The notes beneath the pieces are model-generated. The model searched no databases. It saw only the letters and a program-made list of their open reading frames with translations, and was not told the origin of the DNA. Positions 43,120 through 51,345 of a stretch of DNA of 64,000 bases are shown here, one piece after another. Location: the NCBI GenBank assembly GCA_024398615.1, contig JAKSIU010000001.1, positions 1 through 64,000 on the forward strand, written 5' to 3'. Every line of letters begins with the position of its first letter. The first letter of the stretch is position 1. This DNA is from Bacteroidaceae bacterium. GTDB taxonomy: Bacteria > Bacteroidota > Bacteroidia > Bacteroidales > Bacteroidaceae. Both the position numbers and the translations under genes were made by a program.

Positions 43120-43905
43120 ATGAGCAGCACACTTCCAACGCTCGACATACTTGTTTCGACCATTGACGGGGGCATCCTTTCAGTTCCCGACATGCTGCTT
43201 GAGCCAATTCCCGGTGTCAGATATGTCATTTCCATGCAGCAGACTGAAGCCATTTTTGCCGGACAGATTCCGCCGGTTCTGGAGTCCAGAAAAGATGTGT
43301 CGCTCCACCTTCTGCAGGGCCGCGGTCTTTCACTGAACCGCAACAACGCCATGGCACACTCCACAGCCGACATCTGCCTCTTGGCCGATGACGACAACCG
43401 CTACTCTTTGCAGCAGATTGACAGGCTGCGCCGTCTCTGGGCAGAATCGCCCCATACCGACATCCTGACCTTCAGGGCCGCCACATATGACGGGAAGCCC
43501 CTGCATCCATACCCGGCACCTTACATCTGCTCGGTTGAAATCAGTTTCAGGCGTGAAAGTGTCGTTGGAAAGGGCATTATTTTCGACAGCCGGTTCGGTC
43601 TGGGCAGTCCCAGCCTGGCTGCCGGAGAAGAAGACATCTTCCTGTGCGACTGCCGCCGCGCCGGACTGCGCCTTGACAGCACGGATGAGACGCTTGTCAG
43701 CACGGGAGCGTTATCGACAGCCGGAGCGTTTGCATCGGCCCCCAAACTCCAGCTCACCAAAGGAGCCGTATTCCGTTACATGTACGGTCCACTGCGCGCC
43801 CTATGGCTGAGTCTGAAGGAATCCGGCTGGTATCTGGTTCACGAAAGAAGGAATCCTTTCCCGATTCTGTCAAACATGATCAAAGGAATATGGATCTTAC
43901 AATAG
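43120..43905 (+). CDS. Glycosyltransferase, GT2-like
   Basis: 261 residues from ATG 43120; the frame from 43072 would start within the promoter region. GT-A fold features: LDILVSTIDGG at the N-terminus, LSLNRNNAMAHSTADICLLADDDNRY with a DDD metal site, and AGEEDIFLCDCRRAGL. It transfers a sugar from a nucleotide donor during surface glycan synthesis. It overlaps the next gene by 16 bp. Confidence 0.85.
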   Translation: MSSTLPTLDILVSTIDGGILSVPDMLLEPIPGVRYVISMQQTEAIFAGQIPPVLESRKDVSLHLLQGRGLSLNRNNAMAHSTADICLLADDDNRYSLQQIDRLRRLWAESPHTDILTFRAATYDGKPLHPYPAPYICSVEISFRRESVVGKGIIFDSRFGLGSPSLAAGEEDIFLCDCRRAGLRLDSTDETLVSTGALSTAGAFASAPKLQLTKGAVFRYMYGPLRALWLSLKESGWYLVHERRNPFPILSNMIKGIWILQ

Positions 43906-44801
43906 TAATTCCGGTTCTCAACAGAAGAGGGCTGGTCAGAAGAACCATTGAAAGCATAAGACGCAGCCCCATCTGGCCAGTCAGGATAATTGCCGTGGAC
44001 AACGGCAGCACTGACGGTACACTGGAGGCACTTGAACAGTATGCCGGCGAATGCAGCTGGATTTCCGTCCTGCACGAGCCCGCTCCGGGAGCAGCAGCCG
44101 CCCGCAACCGCGGTCTGGCTTCAGTGACCACGACCTGGGTCTATTTCTTCGATTCCGATGACCTTTTCGAGGACCTGCCGCACGAATGGAAGACCGATGT
44201 TGACATGGTTGCCTTCCCCACCCGACAGAAAGTCAACGACAGGGAGGCCGTACGGGCATACAGACCTGTCAGTGACCCTGCGGTCCACATTCTCAACAGC
44301 ATGCTAAACACAATCAGCATGATTTTCCGCACATCGTGGCTGCGCGGCATAGGCGGCTGGAATCCCTCCTGCCGTATCTGGGACGACTGGGAACTGGGAC
44401 TGAGAGCCCTGCTTGCCCGACCGAAGCTCCAATGGATCACCACACGTTCATACCACTGCACATCAGTAAGCCAGGACAGCATAACCGGCCCCAGCCTCCG
44501 TTCCGGCATCGGCCGCGGACTGGACTGCATGAAGATTGCACTGGACGACTGTGCATCGGCCCCAGTGGAAATGAGAAGCCGTTGTCTTGAAGCGCTCAAG
44601 CTGCGCGTTCTCATTCTGAGCGGCAAGCTGCTCCATGAAGGCGACAGGGATGCTTCCCGTGCATGCCGCGACTTCATTTCCGGCAATTCCCGGCTGTTCG
44701 GGAAGACCGGTCTGAAGGGAAAGGCTCTGGAATTCTATTCATCTTTGGGCGGCCGCGGAGCCTGGAAAATGGCACTGGCATCATTGAAGAAGGAAAAATG
44801 A
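43890..44801 (+). CDS. Glycosyltransferase family 2
   Basis: 303 residues from ATG 43890. Classic GT2: MDLTIVIPVLNRRGLVRRTI, VDNGSTDGTLEALEQY, GAAAARNRGLASVTTTWVYFFDSDD (DxD metal site) and WDDWELGLRAL. Donor and acceptor are unknown. It overlaps both neighbours (16 bp and 4 bp), so the three glycosyltransferases are translated as one unit. Confidence 0.93.
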   Translation: MDLTIVIPVLNRRGLVRRTIESIRRSPIWPVRIIAVDNGSTDGTLEALEQYAGECSWISVLHEPAPGAAAARNRGLASVTTTWVYFFDSDDLFEDLPHEWKTDVDMVAFPTRQKVNDREAVRAYRPVSDPAVHILNSMLNTISMIFRTSWLRGIGGWNPSCRIWDDWELGLRALLARPKLQWITTRSYHCTSVSQDSITGPSLRSGIGRGLDCMKIALDDCASAPVEMRSRCLEALKLRVLILSGKLLHEGDRDASRACRDFISGNSRLFGKTGLKGKALEFYSSLGGRGAWKMALASLKKEK

Positions 44802-45919
44802 AGATACTGCTTCTTGGAGAATACAGCAACGTGCACAACACTCTGGCACAAGGATTGAGGGAACTGGGACACAGCGTCACGGTAGCCAGCGACGGCGACT
44901 CCTGGAAGGACTATCCCCGCGACATTGACCTGCACCGCGACCTGAACAGCCGTTTCGGACGCCTGTCATTCCTGATACGTCTTCTGCGCGCCCTTCCACG
45001 AATGCGCGGCTATGACATCGTGCAGATCATCAATCCCATATTCGTAGAACTCAAGGCAGGCCGTATAATGCCCATATACCGGTATCTGCGCCGGCACAAC
45101 GGCAAAATGGTCCTGGGGGCGTTCGGCATGGACCATTACTGGGTCAAAGTCAATACCGACCTGCGTCCGTTGCGTTACAGCGACTTCAACTTCGGGGACA
45201 CCCCCCGTACGGACTGGGAAGCCAGGCGTTTCCACGAAGAATGGATTGGCACTGACAAGGAACGGCTCAACAGGCAGATAGCCGCCGATTGTGACGGAAT
45301 TGCAGCAGGACTGTACGAATACTGGGCGACCTACAACCATGTCACCGAGACCGGAAGCAACAGCCGCCCAATTCGCGAAAAGATGCAGTTCATACCATTT
45401 CCCATCAAGGTCAATGATGATGTCACCATCCGGAAGCACAGCGGCCCGCTACGCATCTTCGCCGGAATAAGCCGTGGCCGCAGCGCCTACAAGGGCACAG
45501 ACATAATGCTGCGTGCGGCACAGGACCTGGAGGCACGCTATCCTGACCTTGTCAAGGTTCAGACTGTCCAGGGAGTGCCTTTTGACGAATACTACCGTCT
45601 GCTGGAAGGAAGTGACCTGATACTTGACCAGCTGTACAGCTACACCCCTGCCATGAACTCGCTTCTTGCAATGTCAAAGGGCATTGTCAACGTGGGCGGA
45701 GGCGAACCTGAGAACTATGGGATTCTGGGAGAAGACCGGCTCAGGCCGATAATCAATGTACTGCCCACATACGAAAGCGTATACAGCGAACTGGAAAAAA
45801 CAGCACTGCACCCCCAGACCGTTGACAGTCTGAAAGTGCAGTCCGTTGAGTATGTCCGCAAGCACCACGACTACCTGAAGGTAGCCCGACAGTATCTGGA
45901 ATTCTATTCGAAATTGTAA
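44798..45919 (+). CDS. Glycosyltransferase, GT-B fold (family 1/4-like)
   Basis: 373 residues from ATG 44798 (ATGA overlap). The N-terminal MKILLLGEYSNVHNTLAQGLRELGHSVTVASDGD is a GT-B acceptor-domain start. The C-terminal half has RIFAGISRGRSAYKGTDIMLRAAQ and SDLILDQLYSYTPAMNSLLAMSKG. An E-x7-E-like element is weak. It ends in a 16-bp convergent overlap with the acyltransferase gene. Confidence 0.85.
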   Translation: MKILLLGEYSNVHNTLAQGLRELGHSVTVASDGDSWKDYPRDIDLHRDLNSRFGRLSFLIRLLRALPRMRGYDIVQIINPIFVELKAGRIMPIYRYLRRHNGKMVLGAFGMDHYWVKVNTDLRPLRYSDFNFGDTPRTDWEARRFHEEWIGTDKERLNRQIAADCDGIAAGLYEYWATYNHVTETGSNSRPIREKMQFIPFPIKVNDDVTIRKHSGPLRIFAGISRGRSAYKGTDIMLRAAQDLEARYPDLVKVQTVQGVPFDEYYRLLEGSDLILDQLYSYTPAMNSLLAMSKGIVNVGGGEPENYGILGEDRLRPIINVLPTYESVYSELEKTALHPQTVDSLKVQSVEYVRKHHDYLKVARQYLEFYSKL

Positions 45920-47232
45920 TCCGGTGCCTTACGGCGTTTCCAGAACCAGCGTATATCCGAGCAGAGACGGCGCATGAACGCCCCATATCCATAAAGGAAC
46001 CTGAGCGAAGGAAGCGAAAGTATGAATGCTCCCAGGGCCCATGGCCATGACCAGGGAATGACCAGAAAATACAGCACAGCCCAGATTATCACCGCAATGG
46101 GAAGCATTGCGAAACGTGTTGCGAAGCGTACCGTATTGTAGAAGGCATCGTCCTTGATTCCACGCAGTATGCACAGTATTGGAATCCACATGATTGAGCT
46201 CACGACACCGCAGAACAGATAATACGGAAGTCCCAGTATCGCAAGGAAAAGATTGACATGGGCAGCCCAAAGTCGCTTGTTGTTTGCAATTGAATGTACT
46301 GAAACACCATTCTGAATACGCCAGATACGCAGTTTTTCAACCTTGTCAAGCAGGGCTTCCGCCTTTTCAGGATCATTCTGCTTAAGCTCCTGAACCTGGG
46401 CAATGGCCTTACGGTCAACGGCCTGATTCCTGAGCAGTCCCTTCAGGCGCGTGCCCGTCTGCTTCTCTATCTCACGTACAGTCTCATGGAAGTAACGCGG
46501 GTTACCTGCCTTGAGCTTGGCATATTCCCAGGTAGCATCATAGTCCTCATCATCGGGCACATAGGCAATCTGCTGCGACATCTTCTCTGTAAGCAGTTCG
46601 CGCATCTTCACCATCTGTACCGGCTGCGGCAGCTCGCTGTTCTCCTTCACGAATTCGGAAACATTGATAGGCTTGCCGAAATTGATGAGCACTGTAGAAC
46701 GGAATCTGAAATAATCGCCGTACTCAATGCCAATCGGCATGATATACACCGAATTGTCATTCTGCACCTTGTCATTGACCGACAGGGCAATGTGGAAAAT
46801 GCCCTTGCTGAGCTTGAGCAGTGAATGCTTGGGCCGATGCGTAGCCTCGGGATATATCACAAACGGAACACCGTCAAGCAGCACATCGGTTGCCATGGCA
46901 ATGGCCTCGTCATTGCGCTTGACAGCATCAATGCCGTCACGGATACGGTATATGGGCATGATCTTGAGAAAGTTCAGCCACTTTACCGCACTCTTCTTCT
47001 TGAAGATGTCAGCACGTGCAACGTATACTTTCTGCTGAGGTGTGGCCGCCAGCATGACCAGCGGGTCCATCAGAGCATTGGTATGGTTCGCTGCCCAGAT
47101 TACACTGCCGTCCTTGGGAAGGTTCTCCAGTCCTTCAACCTGAAACCTCCTGTATGATGTTCTGACAGCCCAGTCAACAAAGAACTTTATGAAAAAGTAT
47201 CTGCGGCCGCCATCCTGAATTTTTCTTTTCAT
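45904..47232 (-). CDS. 1-acylglycerol-3-phosphate acyltransferase-like protein
   Basis: 442 residues. The acyltransferase domain carries WAANHTNALMDPLVMLA (the HX4D catalytic motif as HTNALMD), PIYRIRDGID and VIYPEATHRPKHSLL. The C-terminal third has several membrane helices (about 320-405). It is longer than ordinary PlsC proteins (about 250), resembling the Bacteroidota glycerol acyltransferase family with a membrane tail. It probably acylates a phospholipid or related lipid precursor. Confidence 0.85.
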   Translation of the reverse strand: MKRKIQDGGRRYFFIKFFVDWAVRTSYRRFQVEGLENLPKDGSVIWAANHTNALMDPLVMLAATPQQKVYVARADIFKKKSAVKWLNFLKIMPIYRIRDGIDAVKRNDEAIAMATDVLLDGVPFVIYPEATHRPKHSLLKLSKGIFHIALSVNDKVQNDNSVYIMPIGIEYGDYFRFRSTVLINFGKPINVSEFVKENSELPQPVQMVKMRELLTEKMSQQIAYVPDDEDYDATWEYAKLKAGNPRYFHETVREIEKQTGTRLKGLLRNQAVDRKAIAQVQELKQNDPEKAEALLDKVEKLRIWRIQNGVSVHSIANNKRLWAAHVNLFLAILGLPYYLFCGVVSSIMWIPILCILRGIKDDAFYNTVRFATRFAMLPIAVIIWAVLYFLVIPWSWPWALGAFILSLPSLRFLYGYGAFMRRLCSDIRWFWKRRKAPDYNFE

Positions 47233-47307
47233 ACCTGTTCAAAAAGACGAAAGACCTGCAAAATTAACAATTATGCTCCAAATTATCAAGAATAGCCGCC
47301 AACTTTG

Positions 47308-47315
47308 TATTTTTG
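47308..47315 (+). promoter_or_regulatory. -7 promoter box directly before rlmH
   Basis: TATTTTTG ends only 6 bp before the rlmH ATG at 47322. In Bacteroidota transcription starts about 5-8 nt after this box, so the message is probably leaderless. Confidence 0.6.
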
Positions 47316-47321
47316 CAAAGT

Positions 47322-47795
47322 ATGAAGATAATACTTATAGTTGTAGGAAAGACCGTTCAGAAATGGCTGCAGGACGGAATAGCCGAATACCAGTCCCGTC
47401 TGGAGCATTTCGCCCAGTTTGAAATCCAGACCATCCCTGACCTCAAGAACAACCGCAACATGGACTTCCAGACCCAGAAGAATCTGGAGGGCCAGTCCAT
47501 TCTGAAACTTCTCCAACCCGGAGACGATGTATGGCTGCTCGATGACAAGGGGCACGATTTCACATCGCCCGCTCTGGCATCATGGCTGGAGAAACACATG
47601 GCACAGTCATCCAAGCGTCTGGTGTTCATAATCGGAGGCCCATACGGCTTCTCGCAAGCCGTCTATGACCGCGTTCCCGGCCGCATTTCCCTGTCCCGCA
47701 TGACATTCTCCCACCAGATGGTGAGACTCATATTCGTGGAGCAGCTATACCGCGCATTCACCATACTCCAGAACCTGCCCTATCATCACGAGTAG
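47322..47795 (+). CDS. rlmH: 23S rRNA pseudouridine-1915 N3-methyltransferase RlmH
   Basis: 157 residues, the family length. SPOUT-fold motifs FIIGGPYGFSQAVYDRVPGRISLSRMTFSHQMVRLIFVEQLYRAF are present. It methylates pseudouridine 1915 in helix 69 of 23S rRNA on the 70S ribosome. It is monocistronic, with a probably leaderless message. Confidence 0.97.
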   Translation: MKIILIVVGKTVQKWLQDGIAEYQSRLEHFAQFEIQTIPDLKNNRNMDFQTQKNLEGQSILKLLQPGDDVWLLDDKGHDFTSPALASWLEKHMAQSSKRLVFIIGGPYGFSQAVYDRVPGRISLSRMTFSHQMVRLIFVEQLYRAFTILQNLPYHHE

Positions 47796-47848
47796 CAGTG
47801 TCGGATATCGGCTTGTTACCTGCGCCTGCCACGCCTGCCTGACCTGTT

Positions 47849-48202
47849 CTATTTCTGGGATTTGTAGAGGTCCACGTCATAGATTATCGGCATGTATTTC
47901 TGATACAGTGCGGTGACTCCATTCCAGGTTCCGCGTGTCTGGTCATACAATATCACACCGTTCCATTCACCTCCCCCGACCATGGACAAATGCTCCATAA
48001 TCATTCTGCTCAAGGTGCTCGATGCCGTGGCCATGCCACCCTGAGCATAATCAGAATACGGGAGCACCAACTCATGAGGTGTGGAATAACACTCGGCATA
48101 CACTTCGGGCTTGTTATGCTCAGTAAACACCTTCATTGTCGAGCAACCGGTCGTGGCAAGCAATGCCAGCACCACAGTCAGAATGAAACTGATTTTTCTC
48201 AT
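47849..48202 (-). CDS. Small lipoprotein of unknown function
   Basis: 117 residues from ATG 48202 (MRKISFILTVVLALLATTGC); longer in-frame starts would spoil the signal. The lipobox is ATTGC. The mature part (STMKVFTEHNKPEVYAECYS...GGGEWNGVILYDQTRGTWNGV...YMPIIYDVDLY) has no recognised family. It is monocistronic. Confidence 0.75.
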   Translation of the reverse strand: MRKISFILTVVLALLATTGCSTMKVFTEHNKPEVYAECYSTPHELVLPYSDYAQGGMATASSTLSRMIMEHLSMVGGGEWNGVILYDQTRGTWNGVTALYQKYMPIIYDVDLYKSQK

Positions 48203-48358
48203 ATGCGCTGAAAGAAACATGGTTTTGTGCAAATATAGACAAAAAAATCAGCAATGATTATCAGACAAGATTTCGCAATTAATCGAAGAATTTGCAATAT
48301 AATCTTTGCAATATGTAAACAATACATTACATTTGTGATGGATTAACACTTGTCACAG

Positions 48359-49279
48359 ATGAAACAAATGAAACTATTGCCGCACCGATGGCAGATTAAC
48401 GGAGCATTGATGTTTGCCATTTTCGTCACGCTTGCATTGCTGTCGGACACATCGCACATTGCACGTCAGACCCACATGAACGGCAATGCCCTCTATGACA
48501 CACAAAGTACCATACGTCTTCTGCTGGAACACTTTCTGATTCCGCTGTCAGGAATTATCATGGCCATGTCAAAAGAACGCAGGGAAGACGAAATGATATC
48601 GGTCATGCGACGCAGATCACTATTGCTGGCGGTTGCCATCTGGATAATGGCAGGCATTCTCAAAATACCGTTCTCCATCCTTGCCATCAATACGTCCCAT
48701 ACAACCGAACCGCTGGTATTCAAGCTCTTCAGGTACTATGAGATTGGAATGTTCCCATTCCTTTATATCCTTTGCCTGAAACTGTCGCTATGGATCCAGA
48801 ACCGGAAACTCTCAAAGCCCGATGCCGTAGAAACCTGTTCCCTGTCGGCAGCGAAATCGATCCTGTTGCCGCACAAATGGCAGAAAATCGGACTGGCCCT
48901 CTTTGTGGCAGGGCTTGTAATGTACATGTGTTCCATGTTTCTGGCCAAACAATCCTTCGTATTCGTACTGATATCAACGCTTGTCACGCCTGCAGGCCTG
49001 ACTGTTGCAGCCCTTTCAAAGGAAAAGGCCGATGACGAGCGCATAGACTGCATACGCTTCAACGCCCTGTTCAAATCGGTGATACTGTTCTTCATGCTGA
49101 ACCTGCTGTTTTTCATCATCAGATACATCACGGTGCGGATAATGGAAATACAATGTTATCAGGCCATACTCAAGGTCTGTACCTTTCTGACCAGCTGGAC
49201 CTCATTCATGATATACTACATTCTTATTTTCAAGATATCCTTGCATAAGGAAAACAAAGCCCTGGGCAATGAAGAATAG
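48359..49279 (+). CDS. Membrane protein paired with an XRE regulator
   Basis: 306 residues from ATG 48359; the in-frame TTG at 48350 is the alternative. About eight helices in two similar halves: LLPHRWQINGALMFAIFVTLAL and LLPHKWQKIGLALFVAGLVM start them, and MAMSKERREDEMISVMRRRS and AALSKEKADDERIDCIRFNA follow in corresponding positions. This is an internal duplication. Function unknown. It overlaps the XRE gene by 11 bp, a common pairing of a small regulator with a membrane protein. Confidence 0.8.
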   Translation: MKQMKLLPHRWQINGALMFAIFVTLALLSDTSHIARQTHMNGNALYDTQSTIRLLLEHFLIPLSGIIMAMSKERREDEMISVMRRRSLLLAVAIWIMAGILKIPFSILAINTSHTTEPLVFKLFRYYEIGMFPFLYILCLKLSLWIQNRKLSKPDAVETCSLSAAKSILLPHKWQKIGLALFVAGLVMYMCSMFLAKQSFVFVLISTLVTPAGLTVAALSKEKADDERIDCIRFNALFKSVILFFMLNLLFFIIRYITVRIMEIQCYQAILKVCTFLTSWTSFMIYYILIFKISLHKENKALGNEE

Positions 49280-49475
49280 CATTCGTGTGGAGCGCGCGCG
49301 CCACAATATGACGCAACAGGATCTGGCAGACCGCACCGGAGTGACACGCCAGACAATAGCCGCAATCGAGCAGGGAAAATTCAACCCCTCAACCGTCCTT
49401 GCCCTCAAGATGGCATGGCTGTTCGGCATATCGGTCAACGATCTGTTCGAACTGGAGGAAACGGATTGGGAGTGA
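49269..49475 (+). CDS. XRE-family helix-turn-helix regulator
   Basis: 68 residues, essentially one HTH domain: IRVERARHNMTQQDLADRTGVTRQTIAAIEQGKFNPSTVLALKMAWLFGISVNDLFEL. It resembles the YozG/antitoxin-like XRE proteins that control an adjacent membrane-protein gene. It is translationally coupled to the gene at 48359. A short hairpin (TCCCAC/GTGGGG, about 49500-49521) follows. Confidence 0.92.
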   Translation: MKNSIRVERARHNMTQQDLADRTGVTRQTIAAIEQGKFNPSTVLALKMAWLFGISVNDLFELEETDWE

Positions 49476-49528
49476 ATGTCAGTCCAGGCGTGAATACGTC
49501 CCACCCGAAAAATAGTGGGGATGAAATA

Positions 49529-49615
49529 AAAAACACCTGTCACCTGTCACCATGGCACTTAACTGATTGTACATAAATATGTTATGTGGTGACAGGTGCT
49601 TTTGGGCCTGTCACC
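49529..49615 (+). repeat. REP-like three-arm module A
   Basis: Arm 1 CACCTGTCACC (49541-49551, preceded by CACCTGT), arm 2 GGTGACAGGTG (49588-49598) and arm 3 CCTGTCACC (49607-49615). Arm 2 can pair with either arm 1 or arm 3; arms 2 and 3 enclose CTTTTGGG. The same layout occurs at 49805-49890 (inverted) and 50182-50268. Confidence 0.8.
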
Positions 49616-49679
49616 TTCCCAACATCCATCCGCACCGTTTCAGGTGGAACATCACGGAAGACATCGTGCAATAAATCTT

Positions 49680-49742
49680 ATTACAAGTCTTGAAATGATT
49701 ATTACAAGACTTGAAATGATCATTACAAGACTTGTAATGACA
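49680..49742. repeat. 21-bp tandem repeat, three copies
   Basis: ATTACAAGTCTTGAAATGATT, then two near-identical units with GACTTG and, in the last, a self-complementary ATTACAAG-A-CTTGTAAT. The array lies in the middle of the space between modules A and A', which face each other. Confidence 0.85.
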
Positions 49743-49804
49743 AAAACAACAGCTGGAAAGGTAACGGGCATAACGTATGAACGGTGAGACACCAGTAACA
49801 GGCG

Positions 49805-49890
49805 GGTGACAGGTCAAAAAACACCTGTCACCGCTTAAGTCACTGATAGGCTGACACTTAAGTGGCAAGGTGACAGGTGACGGGTGTTTT
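49805..49890 (-). repeat. REP-like three-arm module A', inverted
   Basis: Reverse complement of the module A architecture: arm 1 CACCCGTCACCTGTCACC, GCCACTTAAG spacer, arm 2 GGTGACAGGTG, T-rich loop, arm 3 CCTGTCACC. With module A it forms an inverted pair about 360 bp across, like a BIME pair of REP elements. Confidence 0.8.
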
Positions 49891-50181
49891 TCATTTCATC
49901 ACGGTTCTGCGTCAATTTAGGTGATATTTCCCTGTTGTACATTGACCTCTTGATGGCCTTCGCCCTGTTCGCGGTTTCGGCCGTGACGCGTATCGTATCA
50001 CCGGTGACTGTCAGGCCGGACAGCCTGATGTTATTCTCTCTTGAAAGTTCTGCTGCAAATTTTATCTATCTAATTATCAATGGATTACAGCATATTTTTA
50101 CTACTATGGCGTCACCTGAATTGACGCAGAACCTTCATCACAGCTGCATTCGTGCATGATGTATTTTAGTGCAGACGAAAT

Positions 50182-50268
50182 GAAAACACTCCTCACTCAT
50201 CACCAATGGCTGTAACCAATTGTATATAAATGCGTTACAAGGTGATGAGTGCTTTTTGACTCATCACC
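50182..50268 (+). repeat. REP-like three-arm module B with altered stem
   Basis: Arm 1 CACTCATCACC (50194-50204), arm 2 GGTGATGAGTG (50241-50251) and arm 3 ACTCATCACC (50259-50268), with AATGGC...TGTATATAAAT between arms 1 and 2 as in module A (ATGGC...TGTACATAAAT). All three arms differ from module A at matching positions, so pairing is kept. Confidence 0.8.
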
Positions 50269-50328
50269 CGTCCGTTACCCGTGCATCACCATTCCCGGTG
50301 AATGAGCTACAACAGTCCCCGCGGCCCC

Positions 50329-50389
50329 ATTTTTTCCTCGGGAGGAAAAAATATTTTCCACGAGAGGAAAATGAATTTGCCTCGGGAGG
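50329..50389. repeat. Three successive short palindromes
   Basis: A 24-bp palindrome with 11-bp arms ATTTTTTCCTC/GAGGAAAAAAT (50329-50352), then ATTTTCC-ACGAGA-GGAAAAT (50353-50372), then CCTC-GG-GAGG (50380-50389). The CCTCGGGAGG core recurs in the first and last. Confidence 0.8.
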
Positions 50390-50509
50390 TGCCTTATTTG
50401 TTCAGTTCTTTCAGTCTTTCAGTTGTTCTGGATTCGGGACAACCTGGGCGTAACCGTAACCGAACTGGTTTGTCCTCATTGCTGGGAATATTTATTCCAT
50501 TTGCAGTTA

Positions 50510-51175
50510 GTAATGTGTAAAAAATAAGTTGCATCAGTTGGCCGGTTTGACGAGGCAGTTCCACTTGCCCAATTCCGGAGCAAAGATGACCTGCTGTGCG
50601 AGTCTCTTCTGATATGATTCATCAATCGGCCTCATAATGTCATAAGATTTTGAGTTAACGTGAACAAAAACTTTTAAATCCCGTCTTCGTAGTGGTCATC
50701 GCGGCCCGCTGTGCGGCATTCTGAAGAGACATCAGCGGAGCTCCGCTCCAGCTGCGGGTTATCTGCGAGAAGAGCCTGTGCTCAATGGGATTGAACATGG
50801 AGCAGTACGGCGGATAATGGACAACGAGAAGCCTGATACCCAATCTGTCGGCAAGATTCATAAGATCCTGCTTGACGATTATGTGCGAACTGGAGTTCGA
50901 ACCTCCGCCGTCACACAGTATTACAAGTGTGTGAGCATCGGGATATTGCTCTCTGAGGTGCTCCCGCCAGACTCTTGCGATATTGTCACAGACAAACCTG
51001 GATGTGTCGTGGCTGATTCCCAGAGTCATATAGCCCACATTCCTTGTCACGTCATAGATGCCGTGCGGAAAAATCTGACCATCGGAGAATGTCGCAAAAT
51101 CGTGGTCAAGGGATTTGAGCCGACCCGTGGACAACGCCTTTCCCTCCCGCTTGAAGTTTCCCAGCATCTCAAAAA
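50510..51175 (-). mobile_element. ISAzo13-like insertion sequence remnant
   Basis: The inner part (50510-50840) is an inverted, nearly identical copy of 357-688. This copy keeps more of the transposase than the left one but still lacks the N-terminal helix-turn-helix and the first catalytic Asp. No terminal inverted repeats were recognised. Confidence 0.85.
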
Positions 51176-51197
51176 TGAAGCAGGTTATTGTTAACAT
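50534..51197 (-). pseudogene. ISAzo13 family transposase, truncated and frameshifted
   Basis: An open frame of 180 codons (51197 to 50655) covers the middle and C-terminal catalytic region: MLGNFKREGKALSTGRLK, VILCDGGGSNSSSHIIVKQD (second Asp) and YPPYCSMFNPIEHRLFSQIT (catalytic Glu). At GGATTTAAAAG the frame is lost. Shifting by +1 restores TGLKVFVHVNS...ELGKWNCLVKPAN and a stop at 50534-50536, as expected for the family. The first nine codons (MLTITCFIF) are probably flanking DNA. It is non-functional as it stands. Confidence 0.85.
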
Positions 51198-51345
51198 TTA
51201 CTAAGCCTTGTTATATCAGTCACGCTACTTGACAATTTTAAATAAGATACACTCTGTTTAACGCAGATGATAATGTGACAGATTAGGTACATTCCTATTT
51301 TTGTTCAACAAAAAGACCATCACCAACTTTAAAACTGTTTTTTAT

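Larger units (their letters stand above)
49476..50509. other. Gene-less repeat tract
   Basis: No convincing gene. It holds three related palindromic modules (49529-49615, 49805-49890 inverted, 50182-50268), a 21-bp tandem repeat (49680-49742) and three short palindromes (50329-50389). Small open frames here look random. Confidence 0.75.

Noticed and set aside
48359..49475. Toxin-antitoxin pair
   Set aside because: The membrane protein is large (about 300 residues, duplicated halves), unlike small membrane toxins. The XRE/membrane protein pairing is a common regulator arrangement.
49680..49742. Possible CRISPR array
   Set aside because: The 21-bp units are directly adjacent without spacers, and no cas gene is present. 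No CRISPR was seen anywhere in the window.
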